In this document: positions 1 through 9,960 of the stretch, piece after piece | Layout: every line of letters begins with the position of its first letter | Position numbering within the stretch: position 1 is the first letter of the stretch | Origin: Schlegelella_A sp038241255 | Lineage (GTDB): Bacteria > Pseudomonadota > Gammaproteobacteria > Burkholderiales > Burkholderiaceae_C | Length of the DNA: 15,003 bases | Assembly: GCA_038241255.1 (NCBI GenBank) | Contig: JBBRFW010000082.1 | Coordinates: forward strand, 1-15,003 | Direction of reading: 5' to 3' | The notes under the pieces: generated by a model | Database searches by the model: none | What the model saw: the letters and a program-made list of their open reading frames with translations, nothing else | Told to the model about the DNA's origin: nothing | Made by a program: the position numbers and the translations under genes

Positions 1-10
1 GTGGCGGCAC

Positions 11-31
11 GGTGGCGACGCGCGCGCCACC
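11..31 (-). terminator. weak hairpin downstream of opgH
   Basis: A 7-bp perfect inverted repeat (GGTGGCG / CGCCACC, 7-nt loop) lies about 38 bp after the opgH stop codon on the minus strand. No T-run follows it, so an intrinsic terminator is only a possibility. Nothing else is recognisable in bases 1-68. Confidence 0.2.
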
Positions 32-68
32 GAGATCGCACGACCTTACCCGAAGGGCGATCGGCGAG

Positions 69-2354
69 TCAAAGCTGCTCGACCTCGGGCTCGCGGATCG
101 CCCCGGCCCTGCCGCCCTCGCCTGCGTTCGCCGCCTCAGACACGTCGCCGATCGCGCTTCGTTCGTGCGTGCGCCACCAGTCGCGGTGCGCCCGATGGGC
201 GAGGACCTCGCGATGCAGCGCCGACAGCGCGGTGCGGCTCGACAACAGGCGCAGACGATCGTCGACGGCGAGCGCCGCGGGGCCGTCGCGCAGCGCCCGT
301 TCGATCCGAAGCGCTTCGGCGCCGGCCTTGGCGCCGCGCAGCGCAGGGCGCTTCGGCAGGGCGGCGACGACGCGCCGGTGGATGTCGGGGTCGGCGACGG
401 CCGCCTGAAGCGTCGCCATCCCGCGGGCCACGGCGGCCGCGCCACTGCGAGCCTCCCGCAGGACGCGCGGCTCGCGAGATTCCTCCGGAATCAGCATCAG
501 GCCGCGCCGCCGCAGCGCGCGGCCGATGCGCACCCGGCTGGTGTAGACCGAGAGCGGAATGGCGGCGAGCAGGCCGGCGAGGATCGGCGAGAGCCACCAC
601 GGAAACGCCGAGCTGGTGACGACGATGACCGTGATCCAGACGATCGCGAGAACCGTGTGCACGCCGTGCCGCGCCGTTGCTTCCCGCCACGAGGTCGACG
701 CGTCATCGCGCGGCGGCGACTTCCAGTCGAGGCGCCAGCCGGTCAGCGCCGCCAGAACGAACTGGGTGTGGAAGAGCATCCGCACTGGCGCCAGAAGAAG
801 CGAATGAACGAACTCCAGAAACGCGCTCGCGACCAGCCGCGGGGCGCCGCCAAAGCGGCGTGCCTCGCCGCGCACGACAAGCGCGATCAGCGCGAGAGCC
901 TTGGGCGCGAGCAGCAGCACGGCGGTGAGGCCGAAGAGCGTCAGCATCAGTCGCACGTTGGCGGTGGGCCAGACGGGGAAGAGCTGATAGGGCTCGGGGA
1001 AATAGCTCGGGTCGCTGCCCGCCGTCTGCGCGAAGAGCAATGTCGACAGCAGCAGGAACGCGAGCCACAGCGGCGACGACGCATAGGCGAGGACGCCGGT
1101 CAGGAACGCGGTGCGATGCACGGTGTGAAGTCGCGGTTCGAACATGAGCCGAGAGTTCTGCAGGTTGCCGTGGCACCAGCGACGGTCGCGCTGCAGCTCG
1201 GCGAGCAGGTTGGGCGGCACCTGCTCGTAGCTGCCGTCGAGCTCGTCGGCCACCCACACTTTCCAGCCGGCGCGGCGCATGAGAGCGGCCTCGACGAAGT
1301 CATGCGACATCACCTCGCCGGAGAGCGACCCGTCGCCTGGCAGCGGCGCGAGCGCGCAGTGGGCCATGAACGGCGCCATGCGCAAGATCGCGTTGTGACC
1401 CCAGTAGTGAGATTCGCCGAGCTGCCAGAAGCGCATGCCGGCCGTGAACAGCGGCCCGTACGCGCGCGCGGAGAACTGCTGGATCCGGCCGTGCAGTGTC
1501 TCGTGGCCGACAGCGCGCGGCGCCGTCTGGATGATGCCGGCGTCGCCGTGCGCGTCCATCAGGCGAACCAGCGTGGTCAGGCACTCGCCGGTCATGACGC
1601 TGTCGGCATCGAGCACCACGAGGTAGCGGTAGGACGCGCCCCAGCGCCTGCAGAAGTCGGCGACGTTGCCGGCTTTGCGCTTGACGCGGCGCTGCCGCCA
1701 GCGGTAGTGAACGCGCAGCGCCGGGCTCTCGCCGGAACTGTCGGCGGCGATGCGGCCGGCCAGCTCGCTCCACGCGGCGTGCTCAGCGGCGCGGATGTCG
1801 GGATCCGACGTGTCGCTCAGAACGTAGACGTCGAAGTTCTCCGACTCGCCGGTGGCGATGAGGGAGTCGATGGTCGCGGCGAGGCCGCCGAACACCGTCG
1901 GCACGTGCTCGTTGCAGATCGGCATGACGATCGCGGTGCGCGCCGCCGGATCGAGCGGCCGCACCGGCTCGCTGGCCAGTCCACGCATGAGCGGGCTCTT
2001 GCCGCGTCCGAAAAGAAGGACGCCGGCGCCCATCAGGCCGGTCCAGAACCCGGCCGAGATCCACGCGAACAGGATGCCGAAGAGGACGAGCAGGCCGCGC
2101 CCGGCGAGCGCGGCGCCGCGCTCGGGCAGGACCTCGGCCATCGCTTGCGTTCCTATGAAGGCGCCGATGAGGACGAGGACGAGGAGGACCAGGCGGCGCA
2201 CCATCAAGGGCCGCCGGTCGCTGGCGCGCCGCGGCGGCACGCGTGGCACGCGGCCCAGCAGGCGGCGTACCGGCCGGAAGAGGGGCGATCCGGCCCATGG
2301 CACGGCCGGCATCGAGCTGCGCTCGAGCGGCGGGTGCGCGACGGGCGTGCTCAT
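69..2354 (-). CDS. opgH: glucans biosynthesis glucosyltransferase OpgH (MdoH)
   Basis: Inner-membrane family 2 glycosyltransferase that polymerises UDP-glucose into the backbone of osmoregulated periplasmic glucan. The protein is 761 aa, within the family range. Two N-terminal membrane segments lie near residues 51-70 and 85-116. The cytoplasmic GT2 domain follows: TAIVMPICNE near 140-149, the DADS metal/UDP site at 249-252, SHDFVEAA near 350-357 (acceptor/catalytic Asp region) and QRDRRW at 388-393 (the QxxRW motif of processive synthases). Several hydrophobic segments then fill about 410-600. The ATG at 2354 overlaps the opgG TGA as ATGA, implying translational coupling. An ATG 36 bases upstream is in frame but lies inside opgG and adds a non-conserved extension. 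Function is well supported by motifs and by the opgG neighbour. Confidence 0.95.
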   Translation of the reverse strand: MSTPVAHPPLERSSMPAVPWAGSPLFRPVRRLLGRVPRVPPRRASDRRPLMVRRLVLLVLVLIGAFIGTQAMAEVLPERGAALAGRGLLVLFGILFAWISAGFWTGLMGAGVLLFGRGKSPLMRGLASEPVRPLDPAARTAIVMPICNEHVPTVFGGLAATIDSLIATGESENFDVYVLSDTSDPDIRAAEHAAWSELAGRIAADSSGESPALRVHYRWRQRRVKRKAGNVADFCRRWGASYRYLVVLDADSVMTGECLTTLVRLMDAHGDAGIIQTAPRAVGHETLHGRIQQFSARAYGPLFTAGMRFWQLGESHYWGHNAILRMAPFMAHCALAPLPGDGSLSGEVMSHDFVEAALMRRAGWKVWVADELDGSYEQVPPNLLAELQRDRRWCHGNLQNSRLMFEPRLHTVHRTAFLTGVLAYASSPLWLAFLLLSTLLFAQTAGSDPSYFPEPYQLFPVWPTANVRLMLTLFGLTAVLLLAPKALALIALVVRGEARRFGGAPRLVASAFLEFVHSLLLAPVRMLFHTQFVLAALTGWRLDWKSPPRDDASTSWREATARHGVHTVLAIVWITVIVVTSSAFPWWLSPILAGLLAAIPLSVYTSRVRIGRALRRRGLMLIPEESREPRVLREARSGAAAVARGMATLQAAVADPDIHRRVVAALPKRPALRGAKAGAEALRIERALRDGPAALAVDDRLRLLSSRTALSALHREVLAHRAHRDWWRTHERSAIGDVSEAANAGEGGRAGAIREPEVEQL

Positions 2355-3883
2355 GGCTTGTCGGCCTCGGGTGGAAGGACGTAGCTCCATGTCTCGGTCA
2401 AGGTCGATTGCTGTTGCTTCAGGTAGGCGCGCAGCTCCACCGGCTTGGCGGCGTCGTTGCGCTTGATCCGAACGGTCATTCGCCAGGTGCCGCTGACCGA
2501 GTTCTTGAAGAGATTGCGCTCCCGCAGTTCGGCGTTGGCGTCGACCCAGATCACGGGCTCGATGTCGGCCGCCGGCGACAGGGCACGCAGCGAGGGGCCA
2601 TCGAAGTCGACGACGTAGTTGATTTCACCTTCAACCCGCTTGCCGAAGCCCCGACCGCGCCGCGTCTGCACGACCCAGCCCTTGCCGGCAGGGAGGGTTC
2701 CCGCCGACTGCCAGCGCAGCCGGTAGGCGATGTCGAACGGCTTACCCGGCGCGGGCAGCACCAGCGGCACCCAGAAGGCGACGATATTGTCGTTGGTCTC
2801 GTCGGGCGTCGGGATCTGGACCAGCTCGACCCTGCCGGCGCCCCAGTGACCGACCGGTTCCACCCACGCGCTCGGCCGCTGCTCGTAGAGCGCCTCGGGG
2901 TCCTCGTAGCTCGCCGGGGAGCGATCGCGCTGCATGAGGCCGAAGCCGTGCGGGTTCGTCGTGCCGAACGAAGTAACGAGGAGGCGGCGCGGGTTGACCA
3001 GCGGGCGCCAGATCCATTCGCCGTCGCCGAGCTGGATCGAGAGGCCGTCGGAGTCGTGCACCTCGGGCCGATAGTCTTCGCGGCCGGGCTGGTTCTCGCC
3101 GAAGGTGTACATGCTCGTCAATGGCGCGATGCCCAGCTTGTTGATCTTCTCGCGCAGGTAAAGTCTCGCCGTCACCTGAATCACCGTCTCGGAGCCGGGT
3201 GTCAGGACGAAGCGGTAGGCGCCGGCGACGCGGCGCGAGTCGAGCAACGCGTAGATCGTAAGCGAGGTCGCGCTGGGGCGCGGCCGCTCGATCCAGAATT
3301 CGACGAAGCGCGGGAACTCCTCTCCCTCGGCGCCGGCCGTGTCGACCGCGAGGCCACGCGCCGACAGTCCGTACGACTGGCCCTTGCCGAGCGCACGGAA
3401 ATAGCTCGCCCCCTGGAACACCAAGACCTCGTCCTTGTAGCCTGGCTTGTTGAGCGCGTAGTGGACGCGAAGGCCGTTGAAACCGAGGCCGCGCAGCGTC
3501 TCCGGCTCGAGCTTGTTCTTGCCGTAGTCGAATAACGCCGGGTCGAAAGCGACCACGCGCTCGCCGGCAGGCTCGATGACGCTGATCCGCACCGGCTCCG
3601 GCACGGCGCGGCCCTGATGGAAGAACATCAGCTCGAAGGGCAGCCTCTCGCCGCGCCAGAGAGCTTTCTCCGGCCGAAAGCGGATGTCGCGGTAGGCGTC
3701 GTAGTCGAGCTCGCGCAGCTGCGCGGGGAGATTGATCGCCGGGGCCTTGTACGGGCGCGCCGCCAGACTGCTCGCGCGGGCACCGACGTCATCGAAGCCG
3801 AACCCGGCCGCGGACGACGCCAGCGCCGACAGGAGCAGGGCGGCGGCCAGGCGGCGAAGCAATCGGTCGGAAGGAGCGGTCAT
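2351..3883 (-). CDS. opgG: periplasmic glucans biosynthesis protein OpgG (MdoG)
   Basis: Periplasmic protein needed with OpgH to make osmoregulated periplasmic glucan; the family acts on the beta-glucan chain after export. The product is 510 aa, the usual length. A signal peptide is clear: Arg-rich n-region (RLLRR), hydrophobic core AAALLLSALASSA, cleavage near residue 27, then FGFDDV, which is typical of the mature OpgG N-terminus. I chose the ATG at 3883 because it starts directly at this signal peptide; an upstream in-frame ATG at 3937 would add 18 Arg-rich residues that bury it. A GGGAAAAT stretch just before the ATG is a poor ribosome site. Its stop overlaps the opgH start by 4 bp, so the two form an operon. 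Confidence 0.95.
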   Translation of the reverse strand: MTAPSDRLLRRLAAALLLSALASSAAGFGFDDVGARASSLAARPYKAPAINLPAQLRELDYDAYRDIRFRPEKALWRGERLPFELMFFHQGRAVPEPVRISVIEPAGERVVAFDPALFDYGKNKLEPETLRGLGFNGLRVHYALNKPGYKDEVLVFQGASYFRALGKGQSYGLSARGLAVDTAGAEGEEFPRFVEFWIERPRPSATSLTIYALLDSRRVAGAYRFVLTPGSETVIQVTARLYLREKINKLGIAPLTSMYTFGENQPGREDYRPEVHDSDGLSIQLGDGEWIWRPLVNPRRLLVTSFGTTNPHGFGLMQRDRSPASYEDPEALYEQRPSAWVEPVGHWGAGRVELVQIPTPDETNDNIVAFWVPLVLPAPGKPFDIAYRLRWQSAGTLPAGKGWVVQTRRGRGFGKRVEGEINYVVDFDGPSLRALSPAADIEPVIWVDANAELRERNLFKNSVSGTWRMTVRIKRNDAAKPVELRAYLKQQQSTLTETWSYVLPPEADKP

Positions 3884-3904
3884 ATTTTCCCGATGCCGGT
3901 TCCG

Positions 3905-3959
3905 CAGGGCGCGAGCAGCCCTGAGGCGCGCCCGCATCGTCGACCCGGGCTAGCCCGGG
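3905..3959 (-). promoter_or_regulatory. two dyads in the opgG leader
   Basis: Upstream of opgG lie a perfect 16-bp palindrome, CCCGGGCTAGCCCGGG (3944-3959), and a 6-bp stem, CAGGGC / GCCCTG (3905-3910 and 3918-3923, 7-nt loop). Both sit between the aceA terminator and the opgG ATG, so they could be operators or leader-RNA hairpins. The dyads are seen directly; a regulatory role is inferred. Confidence 0.3.
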
Positions 3960-4010
3960 ACACGAGGAGGATCGGGCGGATTCCAGCCACGTGCCGAGTC
4001 CGCAAAGCAA

Positions 4011-4037
4011 TTCGCCCGACGGCGGCCGTCGGGCGAA
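4011..4037 (-). terminator. intrinsic terminator of aceA
   Basis: A perfect 12-bp stem (TTCGCCCGACGG / CCGTCGGGCGAA) with a 3-nt loop lies 48 bp after the aceA stop. On the minus strand it is followed by TTGCTTTG, a modest T-rich tract; the other side has none. It therefore fits termination of aceA rather than of a plus-strand transcript, and it separates aceA from opgGH. Confidence 0.7.
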
Positions 4038-4084
4038 GCAAGACAAGGGCCCGCCCCGCTGGGGGCCAAGCCGCGATCGCCGAA

Positions 4085-5383
<1,299 letters not shown>

Positions 5384-5687
5384 GAAGTCCTCCGGAGCGG
5401 AAACAAGAAATCGTTGGGGTACAGCGTAAAGACTCGGGGAGTGAAGCAGGTGAAATTGGAGGTCGCTGGCACCATTGAAAACGCCAACCGCGACAACAGC
5501 TTACACCACGATTTCACAATGCGATAACGCATCCTCCACCATGAGAAATTTTGCGGCGGTGCAGCACGGAATCATCTCACAATGCAAGACGACCGTTTTC
5601 TCATGCGGAAGCGAGGGCCCTCATAGTTCTTCTAGACTCTGCAACTTCTCTGCTGTCCACATCGGCCGGCAGGCGCGGGAGACGCAC
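5384..5687. promoter_or_regulatory. divergent control region between aceA and the aminotransferase operon
   Basis: About 300 bp without a gene, distinctly AT-richer than its flanks, between two divergent transcription units. It must hold both promoters. Visible elements are two TYTCACAATGCRA copies, a short dyad ATGCG-ATAA-CGCAT (5519-5532) overlapping the first copy, and a palindrome GAGGGCCCTC (5612-5621). TAGACT near 5633 could be a -10 box for the rightward operon, but I see no convincing -35 partner. Assignment as a shared regulatory region rests on position and composition. Confidence 0.6.
5512..5587 (+). repeat. two direct copies of TYTCACAATGCRA
   Basis: TTTCACAATGCGA (5512-5524) and TCTCACAATGCAA (5575-5587) match at 11 of 13 positions and are 63 bp apart, i.e. 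six helical turns and on the same DNA face. A weaker relative, TTTCTCATGCGGA, follows at 5597-5609. These are candidate binding sites for a regulator of aceA, the aminotransferase operon, or both. The regulator is unknown. Confidence 0.45.
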
Positions 5688-7070
5688 ATGCACAAAGACC
5701 TCAACCCCGCCGCGGCACCGGCCGCCTCGCCCTCGACGACTCCCCCGGCGGCGCGCCTCGACGCGTACTGGATGCCGTTCACGGCGAGCCGCCAGTTCAA
5801 GGGCGCGCCGCGCATGCTGGCCAAGGCCAAGGGCATGCACTACTGGACCCCGGAAGGGCGCCAGGTGCTCGATGCAGTCGCCGGGCTCTGGTGCGTCAAC
5901 GCCGGCCATGCGCGGCCGAAGATCGTCGAGGCCATCGCCGCGCAAGCCGCCGAGATGGACTTCGCGCCGCCCTTCAACATGGCACATCCCAAGGCGTTCG
6001 AACTCGCCGAGAAGCTGGTCGCGCTCACCCCCGCAGGACTCGACAAGGTGTTCTTCACCAACTCGGGGTCGGAGGCCGTCGACACCGCCCTCAAGATGTC
6101 GATCGCCTACCACCGCGCCCGCGGCGAGGGCCAGCGCACCCGCCTGATCGGCCGCGAGCGTGGCTACCACGGCGTCAACTTCGGCGGCATCTCGGTCGGC
6201 GGCATCGCCGGCAATCGCAAGAGCTTCGGCACGATGGTGGGCGGCGTCGATCACCTGCGCCACACGCACGACGTCAAGAAGAACGCGTTCTCGCGTGGCT
6301 TGCCCGAACACGGCGCCGAGCTCGCCGACGACCTCGAGCGGATCGTCGTCCTGCACGATCCTTCGACCATCGCCGCCGTTATCGTCGAGCCGGTCGCCGG
6401 CTCGACCGGCGTCCTCTTGCCGCCCAAGGGATACCTCGAGCGGCTGCGCGCGATCTGCGACAAGCACGGCATCCTGCTGATCTTCGACGAGGTGATCACC
6501 GGTTTCGGGCGTCTGGGCTCGCCCTTTGCGGCGACGCATTTCAAGGTCACGCCTGACCTGATGACGGTCGCCAAGGGAATCACCAACGGCGCCGTTCCCA
6601 TGGGCGCCGTGTTCGCCAAGAGCGCAATCCACGACGTTTTCATGACCGGCCCCGAGCACATGGTCGAGTTCCCGCACGGCTACACGTACTCGGCGCATCC
6701 GCTCGCCTGCGCGGCCGCGCTCGGCACGCTCGAAACCTACGCCGACGAAGGCCTTCTGACGCGCGGCGCGAAGATGGCGCCGGTGTTCGAGCACGCGCTC
6801 CACTCCCTGCGCGAATCGCCGCACGTGATCGACATCCGCAACATCGGGCTGGTCGGCGGCATCGAGCTGGAGTCGATCCCCGGTTCGCCGGGCAAGCGCG
6901 CATTCGACATCTTCCGCGAGTGCTTCGAGCGCGGCGTCCTGGTCCGCACCACCGGCGACATCATCGCCCTCTCGCCGCCGCTGATCGTCGAGGAATCGCA
7001 CATCGACCAGGCGATCAGCACGATCGCGGACGTGCTGAAGTCGAGGCCTGTTGACCGACCACCGCACTGA
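5688..7070 (+). CDS. class III omega-amino acid:pyruvate aminotransferase
   Basis: PLP-dependent class III transaminase, closest in character to beta-alanine:pyruvate / omega-amino acid aminotransferases. These move an amino group from beta-alanine, GABA or a related terminal amine to pyruvate. The protein is 460 aa. LDAYWMPFT near the N-terminus is typical of this subgroup. NSGSEA (125-130) and GYHG (159-162) bind PLP, FDEVI has the cofactor Asp at 267, and the Schiff-base Lys is K296 in TVAKGITNG. The ATG at 5688 follows GGGAGA by a good spacing; longer upstream extensions are non-conserved. It is first in a tight operon with a polyamine-type ABC transporter, and its stop lies inside the transporter ATPase. 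The exact amine substrate cannot be told from sequence; putrescine or GABA are alternatives. Confidence 0.9.
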   Translation: MHKDLNPAAAPAASPSTTPPAARLDAYWMPFTASRQFKGAPRMLAKAKGMHYWTPEGRQVLDAVAGLWCVNAGHARPKIVEAIAAQAAEMDFAPPFNMAHPKAFELAEKLVALTPAGLDKVFFTNSGSEAVDTALKMSIAYHRARGEGQRTRLIGRERGYHGVNFGGISVGGIAGNRKSFGTMVGGVDHLRHTHDVKKNAFSRGLPEHGAELADDLERIVVLHDPSTIAAVIVEPVAGSTGVLLPPKGYLERLRAICDKHGILLIFDEVITGFGRLGSPFAATHFKVTPDLMTVAKGITNGAVPMGAVFAKSAIHDVFMTGPEHMVEFPHGYTYSAHPLACAAALGTLETYADEGLLTRGAKMAPVFEHALHSLRESPHVIDIRNIGLVGGIELESIPGSPGKRAFDIFRECFERGVLVRTTGDIIALSPPLIVEESHIDQAISTIADVLKSRPVDRPPH

Positions 7071-8178
7071 GGTGACTTCGGAAGCGTTCCTCCAGATCCG
7101 GAACATCGTCAAGGAATTCGACGGCCATCGCGCCGTCGACAACGTCTCGGTCGACATCGCCAAGGGCGAGGTGTTCGCCCTCCTCGGCTCGTCCGGCTGC
7201 GGCAAGACCACGCTGCTGCGCATGCTGGCCGGCTTCGAGACGCCTACCGCAGGAACGATCGCACTCGACGGCCGCGACCTCGCCGATCTGCCGCCTTACG
7301 TTCGGCCGATGAACATGATGTTCCAGAGCTACGCGCTCTTCCCGCATCTCTCGGTGTTCGACAACATCGCCTTCGGCCTGCGTCGGGATCGGCTCGGCCG
7401 GGACGAGGTCCGGGCGCGCGTCGAGGCGATGCTCAAGCTGGTCCAGCTCGGCGCCTACGCGAAGCGAAAGCCGCATCAGCTTTCGGGCGGCCAGCAGCAG
7501 CGGGTCGCGCTGGCGCGAAGCCTGGCCAAGAAGCCGCAGCTGCTCCTCCTCGACGAGCCGCTCGGGGCGCTCGACAAGAAGCTGCGCGAAGAAACCCAGA
7601 TCGAGCTCGCCAACATCGTCCACGACGTCGGCGTCACCTGCGTGCTCGTCACCCATGACCAGGAAGAAGCGATGACGATGGCCGGGCGCATGGCCGTCAT
7701 GAGCGAGGGCCGGTTCCTCCAGGTCGGCGCGCCGGCCGAGATCTACGAGACACCGGCGAGCCGCTTCGTCGCCGACTTCATCGGCAACGTCAACCTGATG
7801 GAGGGCACGCTGATCGAGGACGAGGCCGACCACGTCGTCGTCGATTGCGGCGACATCCGCCATCGCGTCGGCCACGGCATCACCGGCACGCGCGGCATGG
7901 CGGTAACGGTGGCGCTGCGGCCCGAGAAGATCATGCTTCGCCGCGATGCGCTGAGCTCGCCGGCGACTCCGGCGGCGGGCGTCAACCGGGCCCACGGAAC
8001 GATCAAGGAGGTTGCCTACTTCGGCAGCTTCACGGTCTATCACCTGCAGATGGCGAGCGCCCGCATCCTCAAGATCAGCCAGAGCAACGTCGAGCGCCAG
8101 CCGGGCGCGCCGCTGACCTGGGGGGACTCGGCGTGGGCGACGTGGACCGACCAGTCGCAGGTGGTGCTGACGCAATGA
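7051..8178 (+). CDS. potG: polyamine-type ABC transporter ATPase (PotG/PotA-like)
   Basis: Cytoplasmic ATP-hydrolysing subunit of a spermidine/putrescine-family importer, 375 aa. Walker A GSSGCGKT is at 46-53, Q-loop FQSYALFPH near 91-99, signature LSGGQQQR at 144-151, Walker B LLLLDE at 164-169, D-loop GALD, and switch His in VTHD at 202. The C-terminal 120 residues (ALRPEKIMLRR and beyond) form the regulatory TOBE-type domain of this family. The start used is TTG at 7051, overlapping the aminotransferase by 20 bp, with GAGG at 7043. A GTG at 7072, just after the aminotransferase stop, is an equally possible start and would shorten it by 7 residues. The symbol reflects family resemblance only. 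Confidence 0.9.
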   Translation: MTDHRTEVTSEAFLQIRNIVKEFDGHRAVDNVSVDIAKGEVFALLGSSGCGKTTLLRMLAGFETPTAGTIALDGRDLADLPPYVRPMNMMFQSYALFPHLSVFDNIAFGLRRDRLGRDEVRARVEAMLKLVQLGAYAKRKPHQLSGGQQQRVALARSLAKKPQLLLLDEPLGALDKKLREETQIELANIVHDVGVTCVLVTHDQEEAMTMAGRMAVMSEGRFLQVGAPAEIYETPASRFVADFIGNVNLMEGTLIEDEADHVVVDCGDIRHRVGHGITGTRGMAVTVALRPEKIMLRRDALSSPATPAAGVNRAHGTIKEVAYFGSFTVYHLQMASARILKISQSNVERQPGAPLTWGDSAWATWTDQSQVVLTQ

Positions 8179-9089
8179 AGGTCGGTGACCGGGGCGGCCG
8201 CTTCGCAGTCATCGCCGTGCCCTACGGATGGCTGCTGGTCTTCTTCCTGCTTCCCTTCCTGGTCGTCGCGCGGATCAGCGTCTCCGAGATGGAGACGACG
8301 ACGATCAAGGACATCGTCACCTGGAATAACGGCGCTATCGCCGTCAGCGCCAAGGTCGGCAACTACTTGCTGCTCGCGCAGGACGACCTCTACCTGCGCA
8401 CCTACGGCTCGAGCCTGCTATATGCGGCGGTGACGACGGGGCTCTGCCTGGGGATCGGCTACCCGTTCGCGTACTTCATGGCGCGCTCACGCCGTGCGCT
8501 GCAGCCGGCGTTGCTGATGCTCGTCATGCTGCCGTTCTGGACATCGTTCCTGCTCCGCGTCTACGCGTGGAAGGCGCTGCTCACCGAGCAAGGCCTCGCC
8601 GCGCGCGCGATCGAGGCGATCGGGCTCGATCGCGGCCTGGCCGCGCTCGGGCTGATCCCCGGGCCCGGGCAGCTCATGAACACACCGTTCTCGCTTGTCC
8701 TGGGCATGACCTACACCTACCTGCCGTTCATGATCCTGCCCCTCTATTCGAACCTCGCCAAGATGGACCTGCGCCTGCTCGAGGCCGCAGCCGATCTCGG
8801 CGCGAGCGCATGGACGGCGTTCTGGAAGGTCACAGTGCCGCTGTCGCGCGCGGGGATCATCGCCGGCGCCATGCTGGTCTTCATCCCGTGCGTCGGCGAG
8901 TACGTCATTCCCGAGTTGCTCGGCGGGCCGCAGACGCAGATGATCGGCCGCACCTTGTGGGACGAGTTCTTCAGCAACAACGACTGGCCGATGGCGTGCG
9001 CCGTCGCCGTGACGATGGTCCTGCTCGTCATCGTTCCCGTCGCGGTATTCAGCCGCTACCAGGCCGAGGCGGCGGAGCGCGCCGCCTGA
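8175..9089 (+). CDS. potH: polyamine-type ABC transporter permease (PotH-like)
   Basis: Inner-membrane permease of the binding-protein-dependent type, 304 aa, with about six hydrophobic segments, the first at residues 11-33. The EAA loop that docks on the ATPase is clear: EAAADLGASAWTAFWKVTVP at 204-223. A long periplasmic segment between helices 1 and 2 (about 36-77) and the GEYVIPELLGG motif (241-251) are typical of PotB/PotH. The ATG at 8175 overlaps the ATPase stop as ATGA, so translation is coupled. It pairs with the next permease as a heterodimer. Confidence 0.92.
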   Translation: MKVGDRGGRFAVIAVPYGWLLVFFLLPFLVVARISVSEMETTTIKDIVTWNNGAIAVSAKVGNYLLLAQDDLYLRTYGSSLLYAAVTTGLCLGIGYPFAYFMARSRRALQPALLMLVMLPFWTSFLLRVYAWKALLTEQGLAARAIEAIGLDRGLAALGLIPGPGQLMNTPFSLVLGMTYTYLPFMILPLYSNLAKMDLRLLEAAADLGASAWTAFWKVTVPLSRAGIIAGAMLVFIPCVGEYVIPELLGGPQTQMIGRTLWDEFFSNNDWPMACAVAVTMVLLVIVPVAVFSRYQAEAAERAA

Positions 9090-9093
9090 CGAG

Positions 9094-9960
9094 ATGCGCG
9101 GCACCGCCCTCACCCACTCCTTCGCCCGCGCCTGGCTCGCGCTCGGCTTCGCTTTCCTGTACGTGCCGATCGTCGCCCTTGTCGTGTACTCGTTCAACGA
9201 TTCGCCGGTCGCCAACGTCTGGCGCGGCTTCACGCTGCGCTGGTACGCCGCCCTCGCCGACGACCGCGAGCTTCTCGCCGGCCTCTCGCTCTCGCTGAAG
9301 GTCGCGCTCTCTACCGGCTGCGCGTCGGTCGTCCTCGGCACGCTCGCCGCCTTCGCGCTGGTCCGCTACGGCCGCTTCTTCGGCAGCACGCTCTTCGCCG
9401 GCATGGTGGCGGCGCCGCTGGTGATGCCCGAAGTCATCATCGGCCTGTCGCTGCTCCTGATGCTGGTTTCGCTGCAGCGCGCTGCCGAAGCGGCGTTCGG
9501 AGTCGGGTTCCCGGAACGCGGCGTGCTCACGATCTGGCTCGGGCACCTGCTCCTCGGCATGGCGTACGCGACCGTCGTCGTCCGCGCGCGCCTACAGACG
9601 CTCAACCCCCAGCTCGAGGAAGCCGCGCTCGACCTTGGCGCGCAACCGTGGCAAGTGTTTTGGCTGGTGACCTTGCCGATGATCGGCCAGGCACTGCTGT
9701 CGGCGTTCCTGCTCACCTTCACGCTCTCACTCGACGACGTCGTCCTGTCTGCGTTCCTCTCCGGGCCGGGCGCGACCACGATGCCGCTGGTGATCTTCTC
9801 GCGCGCGCGCCTCGGCCTCAACCCGAGCGTCAATGCGGTGGCGACGATCATCATCGCTGTCGTCGCGGTCGGCGTCTTCGTCGCGAGCTTCGTCATCGCC
9901 CGCAACGAGCGCCGGCGCGCCCTCGACGCCGCGACCGCCCAACGCCCGAGTACCGCATGA
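9094..9960 (+). CDS. potI: polyamine-type ABC transporter permease (PotI-like)
   Basis: Second permease subunit, 288 aa, with about six membrane segments. The N-terminal YVPIVALVVYSFNDS motif (23-37) is typical of PotC/PotI, and the EAA loop EEAALDLGAQPWQVFWLVTL is at 175-194. SLDDVVLSAFLSGPG in the second half also fits this family. It begins 4 bp after the PotH-like stop and its own stop overlaps the next gene as ATGA. No periplasmic binding protein gene adjoins it, although most such systems have one in the operon. Confidence 0.92.
   Translation: MRGTALTHSFARAWLALGFAFLYVPIVALVVYSFNDSPVANVWRGFTLRWYAALADDRELLAGLSLSLKVALSTGCASVVLGTLAAFALVRYGRFFGSTLFAGMVAAPLVMPEVIIGLSLLLMLVSLQRAAEAAFGVGFPERGVLTIWLGHLLLGMAYATVVVRARLQTLNPQLEEAALDLGAQPWQVFWLVTLPMIGQALLSAFLLTFTLSLDDVVLSAFLSGPGATTMPLVIFSRARLGLNPSVNAVATIIIAVVAVGVFVASFVIARNERRRALDAATAQRPSTA

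Noticed and set aside
12..2384. Long plus-strand open frame of about 790 codons antisense to opgH
   Set aside because: It lies opposite a clear OpgH with catalytic motifs, and its peptide is Arg/Ala/Gly/Asp-rich with no domain; such frames are common opposite high-GC genes.
7051..7070. Fusion or frameshift between the aminotransferase and the ATPase
   Set aside because: Both proteins are complete at their expected ends; the 20-bp overlap is ordinary operon packing.
5601..8175. Long minus-strand frames opposite the aminotransferase and the ABC ATPase
   Set aside because: Both are shadows of strongly supported plus-strand genes and show no family signature.
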